Of a stretch of DNA of 47,134 nt, positions 23,908-31,255 are shown one piece after another (position 1 is the first letter of the stretch; every line of letters begins with the position of its first letter). The DNA is taken from assembly GCA_963646285.1 (NCBI GenBank), contig CAVIWF010000015.1, forward strand, positions 1 to 47,134, read 5' to 3'. The notes below the pieces were generated by a model that was not told the origin of the DNA, did no database searches, and saw nothing but the letters and a program-made list of their open reading frames with translations. The DNA comes from CAKUFA01 sp963646285 (GTDB taxonomy: Bacteria; Bacillota; Clostridia; Christensenellales; Aristaeellaceae). The translations under genes and the position numbers were made by a program.

Positions 23908-25011
23908 TTAAATCACTTCAGAAAAGAGCATGTACAAGCCATAGCAGACAAGGCCGCCAATGATGATGGCCGCCAGCACCCGCCACGGGCTGACCGGAGC
24001 CTCACCGTTGCACTTGCCGGTTTGGCCGTTCACCAGCACATGATACACCTTGTCCTTGTAGGAAAAGCTGCTCAGGTACATGGGCAGCAGGGTCAGCTTG
24101 TACTTGGTATCGGCATGCTTGGTGTGGATGCTTGATACCCGTGCCTCATCTGCCCGAGTCAGAATATCTTCCCTGGCCAATTCTTCCATTTTGTTTTCAA
24201 TGCGCTTCTTGGCATCCTGCCAGCCTTCCTCCATGGTGACAGCTGGTTTTTCCGCCGCAAAGCCGCTAAGATACTCTGCCCGGTAGCGGCACAAACCCTT
24301 CAAATCATAGGGCTGTACCCGTTCCAGGAGCTGCTGTTCCAGCCGCTTGCTGCCGGGAATCAGCAGGTCGTCAAAAACCTCATTCACCTGGCCTGCCGTC
24401 GGTTCCCAACGGGTGCGCTGTTCTTCCCGCATTTCCGTTACCTGCTTGCCGTCCCGGGTCACCGTGTGGGGAACCTCCACATAGTAGTGGTATCCGGCCT
24501 CGCCCACGTAGCTGCTGTCTGCCTTATCGTCATACGCCCAGTGAGGCAGGTACACCCCGGCGATCTGCCCAAGCTGTGCCATTTTCTTGGCCTTGCTGGG
24601 GGCAAAAAGCTTATGCTTCAGCCAGGAGCGGAAGGAAGTCACAGCATTCTTCTGGGGCACAGCAAAGGGCAGCACGCTTTCCGGGCGAATGCCGGCTTCG
24701 CTTTGATCCTCCAGCACGTGAGGACTGCCGCAGAAGGGACAGAAAGTGGCACTTTCATTTTCGCCCAGCACGGTTTGGGCACCGCAGCCTTCGCAGCGAA
24801 TGACCCGCTTCCTATCGCCCCAATCCTTTGCCGCCGCTGTAGGGGCATCCCCCAGTGCATATTCCATGGGCGGCGTTTGATCCCTTTCCACCTCCGTAAC
24901 AGAGCCGCAGAAGGGGCACTTCATATTCCCGCTTTCGGGATCCCACACCGGTCTTCCACCGCAACCCTTGCAGGAAAAGGTTTCTGTTACCTGTTGCTGA
25001 ACATCGGTCAT
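23908..25011 (-). CDS. TFIIB-type zinc-ribbon membrane protein (YdjG-like)
   Basis: A 367-residue protein. Two N-terminal zinc ribbons (CKGCGG...CPFCGS and CEGCGA...CPFCGS) precede a conserved cytoplasmic domain with VYLPHWAYD, SYVGEAGYHYYV and LLPMYLSSFSYKDKVYHVLVNGQTGK. One C-terminal membrane helix (VLAAIIIGGLVCYGLYMLF) anchors it. The Y.P.W.yd core is typical of the TFIIB zinc-binding protein group that includes Bacillus YdjG, a neighbour of the SPFH protein YdjI. Here the SPFH gene lies 4 kb away, so the link is suggestive only. It is a single-gene unit with its own promoter and an inverted repeat at the start of transcription. Confidence 0.82.
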   Translation of the reverse strand: MTDVQQQVTETFSCKGCGGRPVWDPESGNMKCPFCGSVTEVERDQTPPMEYALGDAPTAAAKDWGDRKRVIRCEGCGAQTVLGENESATFCPFCGSPHVLEDQSEAGIRPESVLPFAVPQKNAVTSFRSWLKHKLFAPSKAKKMAQLGQIAGVYLPHWAYDDKADSSYVGEAGYHYYVEVPHTVTRDGKQVTEMREEQRTRWEPTAGQVNEVFDDLLIPGSKRLEQQLLERVQPYDLKGLCRYRAEYLSGFAAEKPAVTMEEGWQDAKKRIENKMEELAREDILTRADEARVSSIHTKHADTKYKLTLLPMYLSSFSYKDKVYHVLVNGQTGKCNGEAPVSPWRVLAAIIIGGLVCYGLYMLFSEVI

Positions 25012-25032
25012 GGCACTATCCCTCCATTCATC

Positions 25033-25052
25033 TTTATGCTAAAATGCATAAA
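25033..25052 (-). promoter_or_regulatory. Inverted repeat at the start of the 23908-25011 transcript
   Basis: TTTATGC (25033-25039), 6 bases, GCATAAA (25046-25052), a perfect 7-bp inverted repeat starting two bases after the -10 element. It is placed as a repressor site, with no regulator known. Confidence 0.5.
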
Positions 25053-25053
25053 C

Positions 25054-25082
25054 AGTATACCATAGGTGGCGAAAAGGTGCAA
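25054..25082 (-). promoter_or_regulatory. Promoter of the TFIIB-type zinc-ribbon gene
   Basis: On the minus strand TTGCAC (25077-25082), 17 bases, TATACT (25054-25059). The -35 element touches the stop codon of the mannosidase gene. Confidence 0.75.
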
Positions 25083-28000
25083 TCATTCGCCTTCATGGGC
25101 GGACAGGCGTACCGTTTTAATCTCAAAAGGCCGGAAGGTCAGGGCTACCCTGCCGTTCACATCCGGTAGTTCCTCCACAGGTTCTTCCAGCATATTGCAC
25201 AGGGTGATTCTCTCCGCAGGAAGATTCAGTGCCAGCACAGCATCGCAGGAGGCATGCTTGCTTTCGTACAGGCGGACGATCACATCCCCGGAGCCGTCCT
25301 CTGCCACCTTCACCGTTTCGATGATGACGCTGCTGCTGCCTTCCAGATGCATCATAGAGCCGGTTTTCCTTGTGCCTCTGGCCTTGGTCACAGGCACATT
25401 CAGCTCATACCCCTGGCGCACCACATCGCTTTCCCCGAAGGGGCCGTCCCATACATAATAGCTGTAGGTAAAATGGTGTTCCCCACGATCTGCCGTCAGA
25501 TCCGGGCAGGTGGAAGCACGGAGCAGGGTCAGGGCAATTTCGTCCCCCAGCATGCTGACGCCATACTTGCAGTCATTCAGCACAGCTGCACCACGGTTTT
25601 CGTCACACAGGGCGGTATAGCGGTGGTTGCACACTTCGAACCGATCTGCATCATAGGGACGGCTTCTGTGGGTGGGACGTTTCACATAGCCGAACTGAAT
25701 TTCATTGATGCCTTCCTCGGTGCAGATGCCTGTTGCAAAGCCTACCTTCAGCAGGCGATGGCATTCCTGCCAGTCTACCTTGGTGTCAAAGTCCACCCGG
25801 GTGCTGCCTGCCTCCAAGGAAATCTGCTGCACCAGCAGGGAATGATCCAGTATGCGGGTAACCTCCACCACGGCCTTCCAAGGCGTATCTTCCAAGATGC
25901 GCAGGGTGGCTTCCTCAGGGATAGGCACCCCCTGCCGGTCATACATGCTGTCAATGTCCCATGCATCAAAGAGCCGAGGCACATCCTTGTACATTTTCAG
26001 CACGTTGCCCTTGCCGCCGATGCGCTGATGTCCCGCCTGATCCCGGCAGTCAATAATTTCACCCAGATGGTTCAGCTTTACGCACAGCACGCCGTTATCC
26101 AGCGTCACCGTATCTTCATCCTGCTGCACCGTCACCGGGAAGGCAGGCAGATCCTCATCCACCTCCGATGTCCATCCGCAGGCTGGAATGTGGGCAACGC
26201 CATAGCCCTTGTCCGTCTTCACCAGTGCGTTCCGATCCCAGGAAAGGCTGTTGAAATAGGTGGTGCCTTCCTCCCCTTGGGTCAGGGCTGCACAGGAGGC
26301 GTTGACCACGTTTCTGCCATTGGCGAGAATCTCCACATACAGCGTCCTTGCCTCGTCATACACCCGGGCAATGGAGCTGCCGGGGAGAATGTCATGGAAC
26401 TGGTTCAGCAGCACATGCTTCCAGCACCCATCCAGCGTCGCCATGGGATAAGGTCGCTTGTCCATGGCGGCTACTGCCCACATTTCCGCTTCCCGTAGCA
26501 TGATTTCGCTCTTTCGATTGCCCCGCTTGATGGCTGCCTGACCGGTATAAGTACCCCGGTGACACTGGAAGTACAGTTCTCCCACGTACCGGTGCTTGGG
26601 TGCACCCTCCTCTGCAAGGTAATCATTGAAGAACTTTTCCGGCGCTTCCATGGTGGTTTTCGGCACACCCTCCAAATCCTCTTCCCGGCGAAGATACTCA
26701 ATATCATCCCGGGTAGGGCCGCCGCCTCCGTCTCCATAGCCGAAGGGCAGCAGGAAACGATCCAAGTCCCGCTGCTGCACCCGGTTCTTCCACCGATCCG
26801 ACAGAGTGGTCGGATCCGTGCGGGAGGTATAGTCCATGTGCAGGAAGGAGGTCACTTCACTGCCGTCCATGCCCTGCCAGGTAAAGTAATGATAGGGGAA
26901 CCGATCCGAGCCGTTGTAGGTCCAGAAGATTTTCTGGGTGGTCAGGTACCGAACGCCGCAGCCCTTCAGCAGCTGGGGCAGCACGGCACTGTAGCCGAAG
27001 GTATCCGGCAGCCACAGGGTCTGGCAGTCAATGCCGAACTCCTCCCGATAAAACCGCTTGCCGTGAATCAGCTGACGAATCAGGCTTTCCCCGGAGGTCA
27101 TGTTGGTATCCGGCTCCACCCACATGCTGCCATCGGCAATCCACTGCCCGGCACGAATCTTTTCCTTGACTTTCTCATACAGTTTGGGATAGAGGGTTTT
27201 GCAAATCTGATAGGTTTCCGGGGTACTCTGCAAAAACTTGTACTCCGGGTACATATCCATCAGCCGAAGCTGTTGGGCAAAGGTGCGCGCCACCTTCCGC
27301 TCTGTTTCCCGGTAAGGCCACAGCCAGCACACATCCAGATGGGCGTTGCCGATGGCGGTAAAGCGGGGCATGGTGGAGCCGTTATGGGCGGACAGGGCAG
27401 GCTTCAGCAGTTCCCTGACACGGGCATAGTTTTCCAGCCGCTGCTGCCGGGGCTGTTCGAAGTCCGTTTCCAGCATGAAGGTTTCCAGTGCTTCCTCCAG
27501 GCGGCACAGGCGCAGGGAGGAAGGATCCACCGCCGACCTTGCCAGGTTCAGGGTCATGACATCCATCCACAGCTGATATGCTTCCTCATGCCAAATGCCC
27601 CAGGTGCTGTGCCCAACCTTTTGCCGTAGCTCCTGTTCATCCCGGGGGGCATAATCCCCTTCATCCGGGCGAATAGGTCCTGTGGAGCAGCTCAGGCCGG
27701 TTTCGCTTTTGGGATAATCATGCCCCGCATAGGCCTCCATCAGCAGATGAAAGGTCTGTCCCGGCTGAAAACTATCGGTCAGCACCTGATCGCAAATATA
27801 ATGATGGGGTTCCTTCACCCATTCCGCCCGGCGGGTGCCAAAGGCTTCCCCATTGACAAACAGGGTAGCCTCCCCACCGGCGTTCAGGTTCATCACCAGC
27901 CGCTTGCCCTGCAATGCAGCACCGGGCGCAATATCCCCCCGGAACCAGGCATATGCCCAAGTGCAGCCCCAAGCCGTGCCCTCCGGCATGGGCGCAAAAG

Positions 28001-28139
28001 TTTCCTGCTCTGCCTCCTCCGGCGAAAGCAGGTCGTAGGTGTTGAATCCTTCCAGAGCAATATCCCCCATGGGCTGATAAAACTCCTTCTTCAGGGTATT
28101 CAGCCAGTGCTTCAGTCTGTCTTCCCATTCCGGTTTCAT
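25083..28139 (-). CDS. Alpha-mannosidase, glycoside hydrolase family 38
   Basis: A retaining exo-acting alpha-mannosidase of 1018 residues, cytoplasmic (no signal peptide), acting on mannosyl oligosaccharides or glycerate-type mannosides. The catalytic domain shows GNAHLDVCWLWPYRETERK (about 263-280) with the zinc-binding His and Asp, FLQSTPETYQI, and LWLPDTFGYSAVLPQ holding the nucleophile Asp (about 377). Later come YLTTQKIFWTYN and the GDGGGGPTRDDIEYLRR segment. The C-terminal third holds the beta domains common to GH38. ATG at 28139 has GAAAGGGG upstream and is preferred to 28178. A single-gene unit; a sugar ABC importer lies elsewhere in the window but is not linked. Confidence 0.93.
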   Translation of the reverse strand: MKPEWEDRLKHWLNTLKKEFYQPMGDIALEGFNTYDLLSPEEAEQETFAPMPEGTAWGCTWAYAWFRGDIAPGAALQGKRLVMNLNAGGEATLFVNGEAFGTRRAEWVKEPHHYICDQVLTDSFQPGQTFHLLMEAYAGHDYPKSETGLSCSTGPIRPDEGDYAPRDEQELRQKVGHSTWGIWHEEAYQLWMDVMTLNLARSAVDPSSLRLCRLEEALETFMLETDFEQPRQQRLENYARVRELLKPALSAHNGSTMPRFTAIGNAHLDVCWLWPYRETERKVARTFAQQLRLMDMYPEYKFLQSTPETYQICKTLYPKLYEKVKEKIRAGQWIADGSMWVEPDTNMTSGESLIRQLIHGKRFYREEFGIDCQTLWLPDTFGYSAVLPQLLKGCGVRYLTTQKIFWTYNGSDRFPYHYFTWQGMDGSEVTSFLHMDYTSRTDPTTLSDRWKNRVQQRDLDRFLLPFGYGDGGGGPTRDDIEYLRREEDLEGVPKTTMEAPEKFFNDYLAEEGAPKHRYVGELYFQCHRGTYTGQAAIKRGNRKSEIMLREAEMWAVAAMDKRPYPMATLDGCWKHVLLNQFHDILPGSSIARVYDEARTLYVEILANGRNVVNASCAALTQGEEGTTYFNSLSWDRNALVKTDKGYGVAHIPACGWTSEVDEDLPAFPVTVQQDEDTVTLDNGVLCVKLNHLGEIIDCRDQAGHQRIGGKGNVLKMYKDVPRLFDAWDIDSMYDRQGVPIPEEATLRILEDTPWKAVVEVTRILDHSLLVQQISLEAGSTRVDFDTKVDWQECHRLLKVGFATGICTEEGINEIQFGYVKRPTHRSRPYDADRFEVCNHRYTALCDENRGAAVLNDCKYGVSMLGDEIALTLLRASTCPDLTADRGEHHFTYSYYVWDGPFGESDVVRQGYELNVPVTKARGTRKTGSMMHLEGSSSVIIETVKVAEDGSGDVIVRLYESKHASCDAVLALNLPAERITLCNMLEEPVEELPDVNGRVALTFRPFEIKTVRLSAHEGE

Positions 28140-28227
28140 ACTATGTCCCCTTTCAGGCGGGTTCTCATTGTTTTGCAAACAGTATACACGTTTTTGCCGT
28201 CAAAGAAAAGAGGGTTAAAGGAAGGCA

Positions 28228-28260
28228 GAAAAAAATCCCTCTGCCTAAGCAAAGGGATCA
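28228..28260 (-). terminator. Original terminator of the ECF S-component gene
   Basis: On the minus strand an ATCCCTT/AGAGGGAT stem is followed by seven T. It is separated from its gene by the 209-bp repeat element. A second copy of the stem without the T-run remains at 28471-28497. Confidence 0.75.
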
Positions 28261-28261
28261 G
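28235..28261. repeat. Left 27-bp direct repeat flanking the palindromic element
   Basis: Identical to 28471-28497, so the terminator stem is duplicated on both sides of the element. This copy keeps the T-run. Confidence 0.92.
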
Positions 28262-28470
28262 GGCATCGACAAAGTGGCGAAGCCACTTTGTCGAGTTTTG
28301 CACTCACTCACTGGTCGAACGGTTTCACCGTTCTCCCGGCCGTTCGTTCGTGTAATGAAGCTTTTTCTGGCGAAAAAGCACGAAAATCGCCGCACATGTC
28401 GCCGATTTTCGATTTAGAGTTGAAGGGCTTGCGAGCCCTCCAACGCCACCTAGGGTTTGTTGATGGTCTG
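28262..28470 (+). repeat. Dispersed palindromic repeat, full-length copy (MITE-like)
   Basis: A 209-bp non-coding element with five hairpins: CGACAAAGTGGC/GCCACTTTGTCG (28267-28293), GAACGGT/ACCGTTC (28317-28333), GCTTTTTC/GAAAAAGC (28360-28379), CGAAAATCG/CGATTTTCG (28381-28411) and GTTG-n-AGGGCT/AGCCCT-n-CAAC (28419-28444). The ends form imperfect inverted repeats (CATCGACAAA and, reversed, CATCAACAAA). Partial copies lie at both window ends. It fills most of the gene-free stretch 28140-28502, together with the duplicated terminator. Confidence 0.9.
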
Positions 28471-28497
28471 ATCCCTCTGCCTAAGCAAAGGGATCAG
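28471..28497. repeat. Right 27-bp direct repeat flanking the palindromic element
   Basis: Identical to 28235-28261. With the CTG before it, it forms a 9-bp perfect stem CTGATCCCT/AGGGATCAG, directly after the stop codon of the ECF gene. Confidence 0.92.
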
Positions 28498-28502
28498 AAG
28501 AT

Positions 28503-29075
28503 TTACACCGTTTTCTTGTTCAGCACCAGATTGGCCTTTTCCATGGCCAGCACCAGCAGGGGCACCAGAATGATCTGCACAATAATGCCGGGGATGGAGC
28601 CAGCCACAGCCCCTGCCCAGAAGGCTTCCAAGGTGAAGGAGGTGTGCTGCAAGCCGGCAATCAGGTACCGGGTCAGTCCCCAGGCCAAACGGCCTGCCAC
28701 CATGGCCACGATCAGTGCCAGATAAATGTTCACCGTCTTCCTGGGCAGCTTTGCATACATCAGCCCGGCAATGGCACCGTAGCCCCCCATTTCCACCGCC
28801 ATGGATACCGCCGTGGGGAACATGGGCGGCATGCCCACCGTGAGGGAGCGGAGAATCGGGGAAATGACGCCCACCGCCAAGCCCCAGGGCCAGCCGCACA
28901 AAAAGCCGCACAGCAGTGCCGGCAGGTGCATGGGGCACAGGGCCGAGCCAATTTGGGGAATGTGCATGGTCAGGGAGGGCAGCACCATGGCCAGCGCCAG
29001 GCACATGGCGGAATAGGTAAGCTTCAATACATTGGTGGTGGTTTTGCTGCGGGAGGCGGTGGTTACGCTCGTCAT
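28503..29075 (-). CDS. ECF transporter S component (vitamin or cofactor specificity unknown)
   Basis: A 190-residue membrane protein with about six helices, the substrate-binding subunit of an energy-coupling factor transporter. Typical parts are LKLTYSAMCLALAMVLPSLTMHIPQIGSAL at the first helices, then PMHLPALLCGFLCGWPWGLAVG and PMFPTAVSMAVEMGGYGAIAGLMY. The shared A, A' and T components are not in the window, as usual for group II ECF systems. ATG at 29075 has GAAGGAG upstream; the longer frame from 29207 lies inside the leader. A terminator-bearing leader (29117-29162) precedes it, so expression is probably set by attenuation. The substrate cannot be named from sequence alone. Confidence 0.85.
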   Translation of the reverse strand: MTSVTTASRSKTTTNVLKLTYSAMCLALAMVLPSLTMHIPQIGSALCPMHLPALLCGFLCGWPWGLAVGVISPILRSLTVGMPPMFPTAVSMAVEMGGYGAIAGLMYAKLPRKTVNIYLALIVAMVAGRLAWGLTRYLIAGLQHTSFTLEAFWAGAVAGSIPGIIVQIILVPLLVLAMEKANLVLNKKTV

Positions 29076-29104
29076 TGTTTTGACTCCTTCATATAAATGA
29101 TGAT

Positions 29105-29245
29105 ATGCCGTCACGCAAAAAGGAAGGCATCGTTCCCCATGCATAGGGATGCGATACCTTCCTGATATCATTCTGATCAAACGACCCTGGGTGACGGTTC
29201 CAAACAAGTACGCTTCAGCGCACGCCCTCAGCTTCAGCCGAGGAA
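29105..29245 (-). ncRNA. Candidate riboswitch or attenuator leader of the ECF S gene
   Basis: The leader from the promoter at 29253-29281 runs about 170 bases. On the minus strand it holds two tandem hairpins with TGAA loops (CCTCGGC/GCTGAGG and GTGCGC/GCGTAC), a conserved-looking GGAACCGTCACCC stretch and then an intrinsic terminator. CCGTCAC (read from 29191-29197) can pair with GTGACGG (29108-29114) after the terminator. The layout is that of a vitamin or cofactor riboswitch. I could not match it to TPP, FMN, THF, cobalamin or preQ1 types. Confidence 0.5.
29117..29162 (-). terminator. Leader terminator upstream of the ECF S gene
   Basis: An 11-bp stem GGAAGGTATCG/CGATGCCTTCC (one mismatch) with an inner CCC/GGG, followed by TTTTT, ends 41 bases before the start codon. 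Placed upstream of the gene, it is an attenuator. Confidence 0.85.
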
Positions 29246-29252
29246 TAGATTG

Positions 29253-29281
29253 ATACTAGCACAGAAGGGCTTTTATGTCAA
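29253..29281 (-). promoter_or_regulatory. Promoter of the ECF S-component gene
   Basis: On the minus strand TTGACA (29276-29281), 17 bases, TAGTAT (29253-29258). The -35 directly follows the stop codon of the PAP2 gene. Confidence 0.85.
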
Positions 29282-30235
29282 TCACTTTTGCGCACGTTTT
29301 CCGTGGAGCAGCTTCAGCAGCAGGGGATAGCCTCCGGCAATCACAAACATGACCAGGAACAGGGAGGTAAACTTCCCCACATACACGCCCAGCAAAGGGG
29401 TGACCCCGTGGCTGCCCAGCAGGTAGGCGACCAGCATCAGCACCACGCCTACCACCAGCCGCAGCGCCCGCTGCAGGAAGGTGCCCGTCACTTCAAACCG
29501 GACGCACCGCTTTTCCAGCACCCATCCGCAAAGGAAGCCCACAAAGCCGCCTACCTTATGGAAGCAATCCGGCAGCATATCCGCCGGATCCACCAGCAGG
29601 GTACCATCCGCCGTGTAATCCATGGGGTAACTCTTCAGGGAGACGAAAAGAAGCACCGCTGCACTGATCACCAGCCCGGCAGCCATTACTTTCAGGTCAC
29701 GGTTTTCTTTCTTTTCCGCCCAATCCATGAGAGGGCCTACCAGAAACACCACCAGCAGCGTCAGCAGGAAGCCCACCAGCACATCCTGAGGGGTGTGGGC
29801 GCACAGCCACAGCCGGGTAAAGGCCACAAACAGGGGAATCAGAATGCCGGGAATCCACACCCAACGGCGTTTTTCCTGCAGCCACTGGGCAGCGCCGCAG
29901 AAGAAGGACGTGGCTGCCGTGGTGTGGCCGCTGGGGAAGGAGTACCCGGTGGCGGTAGAAGCCGCCTGGGATGACACCTGCACCCGGCTGTCCTTAATCC
30001 AGGGGCGATAGACGCAGGCAATGTCCTTGGTCAGTTCATTGACCACATTACCGCAGTTGAAAATCATCAGCATTTTCGCCCCGGCCTTTTTGTTGATGCA
30101 CCAGTAGATCATGGCGCAGAGGATCACCGGCAGCATACTGGTCAGCGCATCGGAGAGAAAAGCCAGTACATCTGTCACCCAGGGGGCTGCACTTTCCCGC
30201 AGCTCCTGCAGGAAAAGCAGGATATCGATATCCAT
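29282..30235 (-). CDS. PAP2-family membrane phosphatase
   Basis: A 317-residue membrane protein with about eight helices. The three PAP2 phosphatase motifs are present: KDIACVYRPWI (KxxxxxxRP), YSFPSGHTT (PSGH) and TRLWLCAHTPQD (SRxxxxxHxxxD with Thr for Ser). Such enzymes remove phosphate from undecaprenyl pyrophosphate or phosphatidyl lipids; a C-terminal four-helix extension separates this one from short BcrC types. GAAAGGA precedes the start. A single-gene unit with its own promoter. Confidence 0.9.
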   Translation of the reverse strand: MDIDILLFLQELRESAAPWVTDVLAFLSDALTSMLPVILCAMIYWCINKKAGAKMLMIFNCGNVVNELTKDIACVYRPWIKDSRVQVSSQAASTATGYSFPSGHTTAATSFFCGAAQWLQEKRRWVWIPGILIPLFVAFTRLWLCAHTPQDVLVGFLLTLLVVFLVGPLMDWAEKKENRDLKVMAAGLVISAAVLLFVSLKSYPMDYTADGTLLVDPADMLPDCFHKVGGFVGFLCGWVLEKRCVRFEVTGTFLQRALRLVVGVVLMLVAYLLGSHGVTPLLGVYVGKFTSLFLVMFVIAGGYPLLLKLLHGKRAQK

Positions 30236-30264
30236 AACATCGTCCTTTCGAGCGTAATGACTCC

Positions 30265-30293
30265 ATTATAGGGGAAATTTTCGAAGGACGCAA
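30265..30293 (-). promoter_or_regulatory. Promoter of the PAP2 gene
   Basis: On the minus strand TTGCGT (30288-30293), 17 bases, TATAAT (30265-30270). Confidence 0.6.
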
Positions 30294-30494
30294 TGGGAAA
30301 TATGGAACGCTTGTCAGCGGCGGTGGAGGCGTCATTTTTTCGCAAATAAATGCCATCTTTTGTAATGTGCACAAGATGTTAGTCGATTCCAGCAGGAATG
30401 TAGCCATTATCAAGCAGTGCATGAATCTGGCGAAGTATGGACTTTGTTATATTGGTGCATCAGAGAAACCCAACAATAAGGACGAAATCAATAC

Positions 30495-30644
30495 ATGGCA
30501 CGCATTAACTCCATCATTGATTCAGTCGCTGCAGCAATGAATGCTTTTAACAACATAGATTTGTCGATGGTTTGAGTAGGCATTGTGCTGGGCATTATCA
30601 GTGCCGTTGGTGGTTTTCTCATGATGATGCATGTTTTCGATTGA
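30495..30644 (+). pseudogene. Small membrane-protein frame interrupted by one TGA
   Basis: ATG at 30495 (AAGGA twelve bases upstream) opens a frame of 26 codons ending LSMV, then TGA (30573-30575), then 22 more codons VGIVLGIISAVGGFLMMMHV.. to a second TGA (30642-30644). The second part is a clear membrane helix. A TGG at the first TGA would join the two into a 49-residue small membrane protein. TGA is a normal stop elsewhere in the window, so a nonsense mutation is likelier than recoding. The strong terminator at 30673 shows the region is, or was, transcribed in this direction. Family unknown. Confidence 0.4.
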
Positions 30645-30672
30645 AGAGATAGCAGCCTATTGTTAGCCATCA

Positions 30673-30711
30673 GGGGCAGCGTACAAACCATGCGCTGCCC
30701 CTTTTCTTTTT
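30673..30711 (+). terminator. Strong plus-strand terminator
   Basis: Perfect arms GGGGCAGCG (30673-30681) and CGCTGCCCC (30693-30701), followed by TTTTCTTTTT. Its own gene upstream is broken or very small. Confidence 0.92.
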
Positions 30712-30750
30712 GATTTCCCCTGAATTAATGAATTTTTTGCTAGCCTGTCC

Positions 30751-30779
30751 TTGCTTTTTGTGTTACAAGTTGCTATCAT
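30751..30779 (+). promoter_or_regulatory. Promoter of the 30840 gene
   Basis: TTGCTT (30751-30756), 17 bases, TATCAT (30774-30779). The leader carries nested inverted repeats: TTGCACC (30791-30797) with GGTGCAA (30814-30820), around a palindromic TTACAATTGTAA. Confidence 0.6.
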
Positions 30780-30839
30780 GGCGGTGAGTATTGCACCGTT
30801 ACAATTGTAAAAAGGTGCAAAAGGATAGGAGGAGTTTTC

Positions 30840-31217
30840 GTGCTCAAAAATCCAGGTTTGAAGATTCAGGTCATCGCAAGGATTTATTTTGGGTTCTTCC
30901 TTATTGCTGGCATCATCGCTGCTGCCCTTTTTATCGTTCCAAGTCCTCTCTGGAAGGATGAAACCCTTTGGCTGAGAATTGTAATTTCCGTTGGATGCAT
31001 TGTGGGCGGCATCATATTGGGTCTTCTTTCTTGTCTTCCTTTCTATGCCTTCGGTACCATCGTTGCCGATACAGCTGAAAACAAAGCCACGCTGCTTCGC
31101 ATGGAAGAGCTGGAGCAAAACATCAACTTCCTTATGGAAGATGTTGCAAACAGCAAAAAGGCAGGCACTGTATCCTCGGCTACCGAAACAACAGGTCGTG
31201 CTACTTCCCGTTACTAA
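30840..31217 (+). CDS. Small two-helix membrane protein with coiled-coil tail
   Basis: A 125-residue protein. Two hydrophobic segments (IARIYFGFFLIAGIIAAALF at about 11-31; LRIVISVGCIVGGIILGLLS at about 44-64, extending through LPFYAFG) form a hairpin in the membrane. A cytoplasmic coiled coil follows (KATLLRMEELEQNINFLMED), then a Ser/Thr-rich tail. The start is GTG, with GGAGG seven bases upstream. It has its own promoter and a leader with nested inverted repeats. Similar unnamed proteins occur in Firmicutes, but I do not recognise a function. Confidence 0.7.
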   Translation: MLKNPGLKIQVIARIYFGFFLIAGIIAAALFIVPSPLWKDETLWLRIVISVGCIVGGIILGLLSCLPFYAFGTIVADTAENKATLLRMEELEQNINFLMEDVANSKKAGTVSSATETTGRATSRY

Positions 31218-31255
31218 GTTTTGATCATGCATCGCTTCAAATTGCGAGCTAAAAT

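Larger units (their letters stand above)
30236..30839 (+). other. Gene-poor stretch with broken reading frames
   Basis: A 604-base stretch between the PAP2 gene and the 30840 gene, AT-richer than its surroundings. It holds the PAP2 promoter, a plus-strand frame open for 100 codons without a start (30238-30540; it reads ..GASEKPNNKDEINTWHAL..), a small interrupted frame (30495-30644), a strong plus-strand terminator and the promoter of the next gene. It looks like a decayed or foreign segment. Confidence 0.55.

Noticed and set aside
26559..27629. Long open frames opposite the alpha-mannosidase, and likewise at 34338-36245 and 43668-44852.
   Set aside because: All are antisense shadows of recognised genes, rich in His/Gln/Gly as expected for such shadows.
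28262..28470. The repeat considered as an insertion sequence or group II intron remnant.
   Set aside because: It contains no reading frame of a transposase or reverse transcriptase and no recognisable intron domain V stem. It is kept as a MITE-like or RNA element.
30573..30575. TGA read as tryptophan or selenocysteine.
   Set aside because: Other genes in the window end at TGA, for example hpf at 9139, and no SECIS-like stem directly follows.
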